From Microbacterium salsuginis (GTDB lineage Bacteria; Actinomycetota; Actinomycetes; Actinomycetales; Microbacteriaceae): a DNA stretch of 64,000 bases. The position numbers were made by a program, and so were the translations under genes. Shown piece after piece: positions 52,841-60,338 of the stretch (position 1 is its first letter; every line of letters begins with the position of its first letter). The DNA lies in assembly GCF_012524205.1 (NCBI RefSeq), contig NZ_JABACI010000004.1:558001-622000 (forward strand), written 5' to 3'. The notes under the pieces are model-generated. The model did not search any database, had not been told where the DNA came from, and was given only the letters and a program-made list of their open reading frames with translations.

Positions 52841-53694
52841 CACAGCTCCGTCCGCACCGCGTACAGCTCGGGGAAGAAGGTCAGCTCGAGCGCTCGCCGC
52901 AGGAACGAGGCACCGCTCGAGCCTCCGGTTCCGGTCTTGTGCCCGATGATCCGCTCGACGGTCTTGAGGTGCCGGAACCGCCACAGCTGGAAGTCGTCCT
53001 CGAGGTCGACCAGCTCCTCGCACGTCTCGTACGCGGCCCAGTGCGTCTGCGGGTCCGCGTAGATCGCGACGAAGACGGGCACCAGTTCGGCACTGTAGGT
53101 CCACGCCTGCGTGACGTCGCGCTCGATCACCTCGGCCGGGATCGGATAGCCCGAGCGCGCGAGCATCCGCAGGAACTCGTCGTACAGGCTGGGCGCCTCC
53201 AGCGCCGCGCGCACGAGCTCGTACGAGGCGGGCTCCGACTCGAACACCCGCAGCATTCCGGCGTTCTTGTTGCCGAGGGTGAACTCGACGGCGCGGTACT
53301 GGGCCGACTGGAATCCGCTCGCGTGGCCGAGCACACCGCGGAACTGGCCGTATTCGGCAGGCGTGAGAGTCGCCAGCACCGACCACTGCTCGGTCAGGGT
53401 CTTCTGGATGTGCTTGACCCGCGCGATGCACTTCAGCGCAGGAGCCAGCTGGTCTTCTCGCAGGAACCGGCACGCGGCGGCCAGCTCGTGCAGGACGAGC
53501 TTGAGCCACAGCTCGGTGGTCTGGTGCTGCACGATGAACAGGAGCTCGTCGTGGTGCTCGGGATCGCTCAGCGGGCGTTGCGCCGAGAGGAGCGTGGCGA
53601 GATCGAGATACCCGCCGTAGGTCATGCGATCGGCGAAGTCGGTGACGACCGTGCCCTCGATCGCCCGGGTATTGCGTTCGACGCCTTCGCTCAC
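52840..53694 (-). CDS. kynA: Tryptophan 2,3-dioxygenase
   Basis: 284-residue heme dioxygenase that opens the indole ring of tryptophan to N-formylkynurenine. MTYGGYLDLATLLSAQ near the N-terminus, FIVQHQTTELWLKLVLHEL (active-site His) and the C-terminal IIGHKTGTGGSSGASFLRRAL (heme-ligand His and substrate loop) are diagnostic. GTG start six bases after -10 box TAGTCT (53706-53701): leaderless. First gene of the operon kynA-amidohydrolase-kynU, coupled by a one-base overlap. Confidence 0.97.
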   Translation of the reverse strand: MSEGVERNTRAIEGTVVTDFADRMTYGGYLDLATLLSAQRPLSDPEHHDELLFIVQHQTTELWLKLVLHELAAACRFLREDQLAPALKCIARVKHIQKTLTEQWSVLATLTPAEYGQFRGVLGHASGFQSAQYRAVEFTLGNKNAGMLRVFESEPASYELVRAALEAPSLYDEFLRMLARSGYPIPAEVIERDVTQAWTYSAELVPVFVAIYADPQTHWAAYETCEELVDLEDDFQLWRFRHLKTVERIIGHKTGTGGSSGASFLRRALELTFFPELYAVRTEL

Positions 53695-53700
53695 CTGCTC

Positions 53701-53706
53701 AGACTA
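53701..53706 (-). promoter_or_regulatory. -10 box of the leaderless kyn operon
   Basis: TAGTCT on the minus strand, in GTTAGTCTGAGCAG directly before the GTG start of kynA. Confidence 0.6.
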
Positions 53707-53761
53707 ACGAGGACGGATGCCGCGGCGTCAGAGCCTCCGAAGGGCGCGGGCAGAAGTATCC

Positions 53762-53798
53762 GGTCGTTGAGCGAGCGAAGCGAGACGAAACACCCGAC
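53762..53798. repeat. REP-like actinobacterial palindrome
   Basis: Contains TTGAGCGAGCGAAGCGAGAC and ACGAAAC, a semi-palindrome I recognise as frequent in intergenic regions of actinobacteria. It lies just after the thioredoxin-fold gene and may serve as its terminator. Confidence 0.6.
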
Positions 53799-53805
53799 GC
53801 CGCGG

Positions 53806-54063
53806 TCAGATGAGCGAGAGCTCGCGGAGCTTCGCTTCGACGTCGGCGTTCGACGGCTCGACGTGGTGCGAGGCGTCCGGGTACACCACGACGGGGATGT
53901 TCGTGCGTCCCGAGATGTCGCGGGCGACGTCGGCGGCGGCCGGGTCGGCGACGAGGTCGACGTAGGTGTACGAGATGCCGAGCCCGTCGAGCTGGCGCTT
54001 GGTACGGGTGCAGTCGCGGCACCAATCGGCGCCGAACATCGTGATGGTCGCGGGGGAGGTCAT
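53806..54063 (-). CDS. Glutaredoxin-like thioredoxin-fold protein (mycoredoxin type)
   Basis: 85 residues. Redox motif ADWCRDCTRTKRQLD near the N-terminus, cis-Pro segment RTNIPVVVYPDASH; the whole length fits a compact glutaredoxin/NrdH fold. WCRDC resembles mycoredoxin-like proteins that use mycothiol, the main thiol of this phylum. GGAGG lies eight bases before the ATG. Monocistronic. Confidence 0.88.
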   Translation of the reverse strand: MTSPATITMFGADWCRDCTRTKRQLDGLGISYTYVDLVADPAAADVARDISGRTNIPVVVYPDASHHVEPSNADVEAKLRELSLI

Positions 54064-54163
54064 CCCTCCATCCTCCCCCGAGAATCCTGGGCAGGCTCCG
54101 AGAGCGTACCCGTCTCACGCGACGACATGTGGCTGTCATTTCCGCGTGGGAGGATGGGCCGCA

Positions 54164-55354
54164 GTGCAGCTGTCGATCATCGTCCCCACTTACAACGAGG
54201 CTCCCAACGTCGCGGAGCTCGTTCGTCGCGTCTGCGCTGCATTAGAGCGTGTGGCCGTGGAGAGTGCGGCGGGCGAGCCGGGCATTCCCGGCGGGTTCGA
54301 GGCCGAGATCGTCTTCGTGGACGACAGCACGGATGCCACACCCGACGTGATCCGCGAGGTCGCCGCATCCGCATCCCTTCCGGTCCGCCTCATCCACCGC
54401 ACGATCGCCACGGGCGGACTCGGGGGCGCCGTGCTCGAAGGGTTCACCGCGGCCGAATCCGACGCGTGCCTCGTGATCGACGGTGACCTGCAGCACCCGC
54501 CCGAGAAGATCCCCGAGCTGTGGGAACGCTTCTCGCGCGGCGACGTCGACGTGGTGGTCGGCTCGCGCTACGCCGGCGGCGGCACGTCGCACGGCCTCGC
54601 CGATCGCACGCGTGTGCTCGTGTCGAAGGTGTCGACGGCCGTCACGCGGGCGATGTTCCCGATCCGGCTCAAGGACGTCAGCGACCCGATGACGGGGTTC
54701 TTCCTGATCGACCGCCGCGCCGTCGACCAGGCGATGCTGCGCCCCCGAGGCTTCAAGATCCTGCTCGAGATCCTCGCGCGCCGCCCGCTGCGGGTCGCCG
54801 AGGTGCCGTTCGATTTCGCCGACCGGCATGCCGGGGAGTCGAAGGCGTCGGTGCGCCAGGGCGTGCACTTCCTCACGCAGCTGACGGCGCTGCGCTTCGG
54901 CAAGATGTCGCTGTTCGCGGTCATCGGAGGCCTCGGCGCCGTGGCGAACGTCGCGATCGTCTGGGCGCTCACGCAGCTGGGAGTCGGCTACATCGTCGCG
55001 GCGATCATCGCGGCCGAGGCGACCATCATCGGCAACTTCCTGCTGCAGGAGCGCTTCGTCTTCCACGACATGCGGCACTCCGCGGCGAGCGGCTGGCTGC
55101 GCTTCGCGAAGTCGTTCACGTTCAACAACGCCGAGGCGCTGGTGCGCATCCCGATCATCGCGCTCATGGTCGAGTCGTGGCACTTCTCCGCCGTCGTGGC
55201 GACGGCGCTCACGCTGGTCGTCGCGTTCTTCGTCCGCTTCGTGTTCCACTCGCTCGTCGTGTACGCGCCCCGCAAGCCGGGCGCCGAGCCGAGCCCCGCC
55301 CGCAGGTTCGTCGAGGAGCTCGACGCCCAGGCGACGGCGCCGGGCGAGCTCTAG
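54164..55354 (+). CDS. GT2 glycosyltransferase fused to a GtrA-like membrane domain
   Basis: 396 residues. The first ~235 are a dolichyl-phosphate-mannose-synthase-like GT-A domain: SIIVPTYNEAPNV, VDDSTDATP, and the metal/nucleotide motif VIDGDLQHPPE. Four helices follow (about 245-365, FGKMSLFAVIGGLGAVANVAIVWAL onward), matching GtrA. Such fusions transfer a sugar from nucleotide to a polyprenyl phosphate for use outside the membrane. GTG start with GGGAGGA about nine bases upstream; the frame extends further 5' but lacks support there. Confidence 0.92.
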   Translation: MQLSIIVPTYNEAPNVAELVRRVCAALERVAVESAAGEPGIPGGFEAEIVFVDDSTDATPDVIREVAASASLPVRLIHRTIATGGLGGAVLEGFTAAESDACLVIDGDLQHPPEKIPELWERFSRGDVDVVVGSRYAGGGTSHGLADRTRVLVSKVSTAVTRAMFPIRLKDVSDPMTGFFLIDRRAVDQAMLRPRGFKILLEILARRPLRVAEVPFDFADRHAGESKASVRQGVHFLTQLTALRFGKMSLFAVIGGLGAVANVAIVWALTQLGVGYIVAAIIAAEATIIGNFLLQERFVFHDMRHSAASGWLRFAKSFTFNNAEALVRIPIIALMVESWHFSAVVATALTLVVAFFVRFVFHSLVVYAPRKPGAEPSPARRFVEELDAQATAPGEL

Positions 55355-55355
55355 C

Positions 55356-55371
55356 CCGGGCTTCAGCCCGG
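55356..55371. terminator. Bidirectional hairpin terminator
   Basis: CCGGGC TTCA GCCCGG immediately after the glycosyltransferase stop, between convergent genes. Short direct repeats of CCGGCGAGCT-type sequence flank it. Confidence 0.55.
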
Positions 55372-55406
55372 CGAGCTGTAGCCCCGGCGAGTTCTCGTCG
55401 GCGCCC

Positions 55407-56573
55407 TCAGCCGATCAGCCCCACCAACGCATCCAGGCCCATGCCGTAGTTGATGCGGATCGTGGGCAGAGCGAGCTTGTCGGTGCCGATCGTGACGTAG
55501 CCCGGCTCGATCGTGCGGGCCATCTCCCATCGGGCCTGCCGCAGCGCTTCCTTCGCGGTGTCGTTGTAGTGGCCGAATGGATAGGCCATCACTTCTTTGG
55601 CGCCCAGCACGCCGGCCGAGGCCTCCATGTCGGCGACGATCTCGGGCACCGTCCAGTTGACGATCCGCCCGTCGCCGTTGGCGCCCGCCTGGTGCATGTC
55701 GTGGGTGTGCGAGCGCTGAAGCACGTACGGCGACGGTGCCGGGTCCTGCCGGTAGGCCGTGATCACGAAGGATGTCGTCAGCATCTTGTGCTTGTCGACG
55801 ACGGGGACTGCCATGTCGAGCCACGTCTGATGGGCGTCGTCGTCCGTGACGATGACGGAGTGGTTCGGCAGGAACAGCCGCCCGTCGATGAACGCCGATA
55901 GCTCGTCCCACGTCGGCAGATAGAAGCCGGTAGTCGCGATGTGATTCAGGTGGGCGTCGAAGTCGCCGATGTAGGCGTAATTGCCCTTGAGCCAATACTC
56001 CGGGTGGTCGGGTGCGAGACCCTCCGGCCGGTCGGTGAACTGGTGGTACATGAGGATCGGGATGCGGGCATCCTCGGCCGCGTTCTGCTCGGGGCTCATC
56101 CAGCTGCCGTGCAGCGTGACGCGCTGGTCGACGCACGCGACGGGCTCCGAGCCGTTCACCCTGCCCGGGATGGCGAACGCCGCCGCGTCCTCGGGCGTCG
56201 CGTACCAGCCGGCGAAGACGAGGCCCTCCCGCGCCGGGATCGGCAGGCCCGCGAACAGGGCGCCCTGGGTCTGCAGCATCGGCGGATCGGCGATGCCCTC
56301 CCCGACGAAGCTCACCGCGCATGCCGCGGGGTCGCCGCTCGTCGCGAGCAGCTGCTCCTCTGGGGTGAGCGGCGTGGGGGTCGGTGTCGGGGCGGCACTG
56401 GCCGAGGGCGTTCCGGCGGTCGCGGCCGGGGCATCCGTTCCCTGCCGAGCGAGTGCGACGGCCGTGATGCTGCCGGCGACTCCGAGCAGCACGACCGCGC
56501 CGACGACGCCGACGAAGATCCGACGGCGTCGCAACGACGCCCGTCGGGATGAAGACGTGCCTGGAGCGGCCAT
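55407..56573 (-). CDS. Polysaccharide deacetylase-family exported protein
   Basis: 388 residues. A basic N-terminus and one helix (about 20-40, IFVGVVGAVVLLGVAGSITAVAL) anchor or export it; a Pro/Thr linker follows. The NodB-like fold begins at IPILMYHQF, with VIVTDDDAHQTW in place of the usual FDDG motif, SHTHDMHQAG giving His ligands, and YPFGHYND as the third motif. Expected to act on cell-wall or extracellular sugar polymers, but the changed first motif leaves activity open. ATG 56573 is chosen (GGGGA upstream); an in-frame ATG at 56630 would add 19 residues. Confidence 0.82.
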   Translation of the reverse strand: MAAPGTSSSRRASLRRRRIFVGVVGAVVLLGVAGSITAVALARQGTDAPAATAGTPSASAAPTPTPTPLTPEEQLLATSGDPAACAVSFVGEGIADPPMLQTQGALFAGLPIPAREGLVFAGWYATPEDAAAFAIPGRVNGSEPVACVDQRVTLHGSWMSPEQNAAEDARIPILMYHQFTDRPEGLAPDHPEYWLKGNYAYIGDFDAHLNHIATTGFYLPTWDELSAFIDGRLFLPNHSVIVTDDDAHQTWLDMAVPVVDKHKMLTTSFVITAYRQDPAPSPYVLQRSHTHDMHQAGANGDGRIVNWTVPEIVADMEASAGVLGAKEVMAYPFGHYNDTAKEALRQARWEMARTIEPGYVTIGTDKLALPTIRINYGMGLDALVGLIG

Positions 56574-56645
56574 GCGTTTCCCCACGGTCAGGACCGCGCA
56601 CCCCCATGCGCCGGTCGTCAGGGGGATCATATCCGCCTGCACCGC

Positions 56646-56651
56646 TACGCT
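56646..56651 (+). promoter_or_regulatory. -10 box of the leaderless 125-residue gene
   Basis: TACGCT, eight bases before GTG 56660, divergent from the deacetylase gene. Confidence 0.45.
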
Positions 56652-56659
56652 CGGTAGCC

Positions 56660-57037
56660 GTGCTGCCCGTTGACTGGATCGAACACCGCCGTGCCGACGG
56701 CGAGATCGTCGGCTGGATCGTGCCCGATGGCGACGGATTCCGCGTGCGCGACCTGCTCGGGCGCGAGCGCACACCCGAGGACGCCGACGGCCGGCGCACA
56801 CCGATCGAGTGGCTGGCGGCCGAAGAACTGCTCGAAGAGCTCGGCATCGGGTATCTCGCGGACCGCTGGACCCTGCGCCTGACGGACGGCTCCGAGCGTC
56901 CGGTGCGCATCGCCGAGGCCAGCCTGCGTGGTGTCACCGTCGTGGCCGACGAGTTCGGCGCCGCCTCCGCGGTGGGCGGCGTCCTCGAGCGCTTCCGCCT
57001 GCCTTTCCCGGTCGCGGACGAGCTCACGCCCGGCTGA
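56660..57037 (+). CDS. Conserved-looking hypothetical protein, 125 residues
   Basis: I do not recognise a family. The protein begins MLPVDWIEHRRADGEIVGWIVPDGDGFRVRDLLGRE; it is acidic, with beta-strand-like spacing, no Cys clusters, no membrane helix and no signal. It looks like a small soluble two-part beta protein. The GTG start fits a leaderless promoter, and third-position GC supports coding. A strong bidirectional terminator follows. Confidence 0.7.
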   Translation: MLPVDWIEHRRADGEIVGWIVPDGDGFRVRDLLGRERTPEDADGRRTPIEWLAAEELLEELGIGYLADRWTLRLTDGSERPVRIAEASLRGVTVVADEFGAASAVGGVLERFRLPFPVADELTPG

Positions 57038-57050
57038 CACGACCCGCTCA

Positions 57051-57090
57051 CGACGCTGCCCGGCGACCGTGAGGTCACCGGGCAGCGTCG
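57051..57090. terminator. Strong bidirectional terminator
   Basis: CGACGCTGCCCGG (57051-57063) pairs perfectly with CCGGGCAGCGTCG (57078-57090), and an inner GACC/GGTC pair closes a GTGA loop. It lies between two convergent gene ends. Confidence 0.85.
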
Positions 57091-57106
57091 CGCTGGAGAC
57101 TCGGCC

Positions 57107-58906
57107 TCAGCCGTGCGTCGCCGACAGCTCCGTGAGCGCCGTGACGACGTCCGAGTCGGCCGCGAGGCCCGACTTGCGAGCCGCGTTCGCGAGGTGATCG
57201 ACGACCGAGTCGCTGTTGCCCTTGGCAGCCAGCATCTCGGCCTTGTCGACGTGCCCGCGGACGTCGGTCAGCGCCTTGCCGGCCAGCGTTCCGGCGCGCT
57301 CGGCCTGGTCGACGTACGCCCGCACCACGGCGAAGCTCGGCGCGTGGTCGAGCCTCGTCTGCAGCTGGGCGTTGAACTCGTCGAGCTGGATCTCTCCGGC
57401 CGCGGCGATCTCGTTGGCCGACATCATGGCGCTCTCGGTGAGCCCAAGTGTGTCGAACCCGCGCGCGATCTCGCTGCCCAGGATGTGGCCGTTGTACCAG
57501 TACGTCGACCAGTACCCGGCGAGGTTGAGCCCCGTCGGGTTCGGGAAGTCGACCGGACCGCGGTCGAGGTACGCGATCTCGACCGGGTTCGCCGTGTCGG
57601 TGAAGTCGATCACCGACACACCGCCCTGGTACCAGGCCTGCACCATGATGTCGCGGCCGGGCACCGGCACGATCGACCCGTTGTGGGCGACGCAGTTCTC
57701 CTGGGTCGTCTGCACGGCCGGCAGCTTGTAATAGCTCGCGAACTGCAGCTTGCCGTCGACGATGTCGAAGAGCGCATCCGCGCCCCACTCCGGCCGGTCG
57801 GTGTCACGACACCGCGCCGAGGTTCCGCCGCCCCACTCGTCCGTGAAGATCACCTTCGTGCCGTCGTTGTTGAACGTCGCCGAGTGCCAGTACGAGAAGT
57901 TCGGGTCCGACACGGCATCCAGCCGCACCGGGTTCGCCGGGTCGGAGATGTCCATAAGGATGCCGTTGCCCTGGCACGCGCCGGCGGCCAGGCCGATCTC
58001 GGGGTAGGCCGTGATGTCGTGGCACGTGTTCGTGTTCGGCAGCGGGCTGTAGTTGGTGCCCGACGGATGCGGTGTGCCGGGCATCGTGTTCTGCAGGCCG
58101 TTGTACGCGCCGGTCGCGGGGTCGGTGAAGATCCGCGGCTGGCTCACGACGGCCGCCGTCTCAGGCGCGGCGAGCGGCACCTGGATGACGTCGATCCGCC
58201 ACTGCGTCGGGTTGCCCGTGGTGACCGGCTCGGCGGTCAGTGCGGCGTTCTCGCAGCCGGCCAGCTCGGCGCCGGAGCGCACGTTCGACGTGCCCGAGTT
58301 GTAGATGTAGACGTTGCCCGGGTCGTCGGGGTCGGTCACCAGCGTGTGCGTGTGCGATCCGCGGCACGTCTGCACACCGGGCAGCTGCACCGGGTTGTCG
58401 ATGTCGCTGATGTCGAAGATCCGCACGCCGCGGAACCGCTCCGCGTTGACCGGACCGGGGGCGCCCTGCGTGCCGCAGTCGATGCGGCCGCGGGTCTCTT
58501 CGACCGACATGAACAGCAGGTTGCCGTACACGGAGACGTCGCCCTGCCCGCCGGGACAGACGAAGGAGCTCCGCAGTGTCGGGGCCGCGGCATCCGTCAC
58601 GTCGTAGACCTGGAAGCCGTTGAAGTTGCCGACGATGGCGTGGTCGCCGGTGAAGGCGAGGTCGGAGTTGACGAAACCGAAGTTGCCCGGGTTCGCGTCG
58701 AACGGCGCGACACGAGGCGTGCTCGAGAGCAGCTCGATGTTGCTCGCGGCGATCTCGGCGTCGAGGTAGCCGGGGTCGAGGCCGACGCGGGGGTCGTCCT
58801 CGGCCGAGGCGGCGGCGGCCGTCAGCAACGACGCGCCGAGCAGGAATGCTGCTGCTCCGGCGAGCGTGCGTCGGCGCCACCGCGGGGATGGACGGGTGAT
58901 CTTCAT
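57107..58906 (-). CDS. Exported LVIVD-repeat protein with C-terminal FIMAH-like domain
   Basis: 599 residues. A signal peptide (RRRTLAGAAAFLLGASLLTAAAASA, cleavage likely before EDD) directs export. The body is a beta-propeller of LVIVD-type repeats: QVYDVTDAAAPTL, RIFDISDIDNPVQL, LMDISDPANPVRL, SVIDFTDTANPVEI. The last ~100 residues (FNAQLQTRLDHAPSFAVVRAYVDQAERAGTLAG...) form a helical FIMAH-like module often seen at the end of secreted proteins. ATG 58906 has GAGGGG nine bases upstream. Extracellular role unknown; similar proteins are annotated only as LVIVD proteins. Confidence 0.88.
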   Translation of the reverse strand: MKITRPSPRWRRRTLAGAAAFLLGASLLTAAAASAEDDPRVGLDPGYLDAEIAASNIELLSSTPRVAPFDANPGNFGFVNSDLAFTGDHAIVGNFNGFQVYDVTDAAAPTLRSSFVCPGGQGDVSVYGNLLFMSVEETRGRIDCGTQGAPGPVNAERFRGVRIFDISDIDNPVQLPGVQTCRGSHTHTLVTDPDDPGNVYIYNSGTSNVRSGAELAGCENAALTAEPVTTGNPTQWRIDVIQVPLAAPETAAVVSQPRIFTDPATGAYNGLQNTMPGTPHPSGTNYSPLPNTNTCHDITAYPEIGLAAGACQGNGILMDISDPANPVRLDAVSDPNFSYWHSATFNNDGTKVIFTDEWGGGTSARCRDTDRPEWGADALFDIVDGKLQFASYYKLPAVQTTQENCVAHNGSIVPVPGRDIMVQAWYQGGVSVIDFTDTANPVEIAYLDRGPVDFPNPTGLNLAGYWSTYWYNGHILGSEIARGFDTLGLTESAMMSANEIAAAGEIQLDEFNAQLQTRLDHAPSFAVVRAYVDQAERAGTLAGKALTDVRGHVDKAEMLAAKGNSDSVVDHLANAARKSGLAADSDVVTALTELSATHG

Positions 58907-59050
58907 CGAACGTGCCCCTCTCACTGCGTGGATCCGGAGCCTCCCGTGGGGCGACGGCGCACGACTTCGTGCGGGGGCGCGGGCCCCTTCATCTGCAAAG
59001 GGGCAGGAGGCCGATGGTCGCGAATCTATCGGGTCGGAGGGGTCCGTGGC

Positions 59051-59056
59051 TAGGAT
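59051..59056 (+). promoter_or_regulatory. -10 box for the DUF305 lipoprotein gene
   Basis: TAGGAT, about 50 bases before GTG 59107, leaving a short leader. Confidence 0.45.
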
Positions 59057-59106
59057 CGGATGCCCGGGCACATCAGTACCCGCCAACGGCGTCGGAGGTG
59101 CGTTCT

Positions 59107-59760
59107 GTGGTCGCTGTGGTCCGCCGGCTGAGCGTTGTGCTCGTCGCCGCGCTGGCGCTCGCCGGATGCACGGCCACCGAGCAGCCCCCGCGGCCGACCT
59201 CCACGGCGCCCGTCGTGCAGCTGGGCGCACCAGGCGAGGACAACCGCACGATGTCGCCCGAGGAGCAGCTCGAGATCACTTCGGCGCCGCACACCGACAC
59301 CGACGTCGCCTTCGTGCGCGACATGCTGCACCATCACGCCCAGGCCCTCGTCATGACCGGCTTCGTCGACGAGCGCGCCTCGAGCGACGGCATCCGTCTC
59401 CTTGCGGAGCGCATGCAGGTCAGCCAGCAGGACGAGATGGGCCAGCTCGAGTCCTGGCTGCAGCAGCGCGGCGAGCCGGTGCGGGATCCGGATGCGCCGC
59501 ACGCGCACACTCTCATGCCGGGCATGCTCACCGAGGACGAGCTGGCCGCGCTCGAAGCCGCGGAGGGCGAGGCGTTCGACGCGCTGTTCCTGCAGTCGAT
59601 GATCCGTCACCACGAGGGCGCGCTCGTCATGATCGCCGAGCTGTACGGCAGCGTGGACGGGGCGGAGCCCGATCTCGCGCAGCTCGCGGGCCACTTCGAC
59701 TCCGACCAGCGCATCGAGATCGCCCGCATGTCGAGCATGCTCGCCGAGCTCTCGGGCTGA
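59107..59760 (+). CDS. DUF305 lipoprotein
   Basis: 217 residues. Lipobox LALAGC puts the lipid-carrying Cys at residue 21 of a short signal sequence (VVLVAALALAGC). Two His-rich helical repeats, FVRDMLHHHAQALVMTGF and FLQSMIRHHEGALVMI, are the DUF305 ferritin-like metal motifs, linked in some members to copper. GTG 59107 is chosen because GGAGG ends eight bases before it; GTG 59098 and 59116 are alternatives. Located on the outer face of the membrane by inference. Metal not shown by sequence. Confidence 0.85.
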   Translation: MVAVVRRLSVVLVAALALAGCTATEQPPRPTSTAPVVQLGAPGEDNRTMSPEEQLEITSAPHTDTDVAFVRDMLHHHAQALVMTGFVDERASSDGIRLLAERMQVSQQDEMGQLESWLQQRGEPVRDPDAPHAHTLMPGMLTEDELAALEAAEGEAFDALFLQSMIRHHEGALVMIAELYGSVDGAEPDLAQLAGHFDSDQRIEIARMSSMLAELSG

Positions 59761-59774
59761 CCGCGAGGCTCGCG

Positions 59775-59780
59775 TACGCT
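59775..59780 (+). promoter_or_regulatory. -10 box of the leaderless ACT protein gene
   Basis: TACGCT, seven bases before ATG 59788. Confidence 0.6.
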
Positions 59781-59787
59781 GGCCCCC

Positions 59788-60324
59788 ATGACGACCCTTG
59801 TGCTCACCCTCGTCGGCGACGACCGAGCCGGGCTCGTCGCGGCTGTGGCCGACATCGTCGGCAATCACGGCGGCAACTGGGAGAACAGCCAGCTCGCCGA
59901 ACTCGCGGGCGCGTTCGCCGGCATCGTCGAGGTCTCGGTCGCCCCCGAGCGCGCCGATGAGCTGCGCGCCGCGCTGTCGGTGCTGGACGGCCTCCTCGAG
60001 GTGACGATCCACCCGGGTGCGGCGGCGCCGGGCGACGAGCCCGCCGGTGACCCCGCCGCATCCCGTCCCCGTCCACTCACGCTGCAGGTCATCGGCAACG
60101 ACCACCCCGGCATCGTGCGTGAGATCTCGGCCGTGCTCGGCAATCACGGCGTCAGCATCGACCGCATGAGCACGCAGACACGGGATGCAGCCATGTACGG
60201 CGGGCGCCTGTTCGAGGCGACGGTGCACGCCCGGGTCCCGGCATCCGTCGACCTCACCGAACTCACCGGCGAGCTCGAGCGGCTCGCGAGCGAGATCCAG
60301 GTCGACGTGACACTCGAGGCCTGA
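59788..60324 (+). CDS. Double ACT-domain regulatory protein (GcvR-like)
   Basis: 178 residues with two ACT domains: LVLTLVGDDRAGLVAAVADIVGNHGGNW at the N-terminus and LTLQVIGNDHPGIVREISAVLGNHGVSI at about 96 on. The layout matches glycine-cleavage repressor GcvR and related amino-acid sensors. No DNA-binding domain, so it would act through a partner or an enzyme. Leaderless start. The stop codon lies inside a small hairpin (CGAGGC/GCCTCG). Confidence 0.9.
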   Translation: MTTLVLTLVGDDRAGLVAAVADIVGNHGGNWENSQLAELAGAFAGIVEVSVAPERADELRAALSVLDGLLEVTIHPGAAAPGDEPAGDPAASRPRPLTLQVIGNDHPGIVREISAVLGNHGVSIDRMSTQTRDAAMYGGRLFEATVHARVPASVDLTELTGELERLASEIQVDVTLEA

Positions 60325-60330
60325 GCCTCG
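60315..60330. terminator. Hairpin over the ACT gene stop
   Basis: CGAGGC CTGA GCCTCG, 6-bp stem and tetraloop including the stop codon. Only 14 bases separate the convergent genes here, so it may serve both. Confidence 0.5.
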
Positions 60331-60338
60331 GCCGGCGG

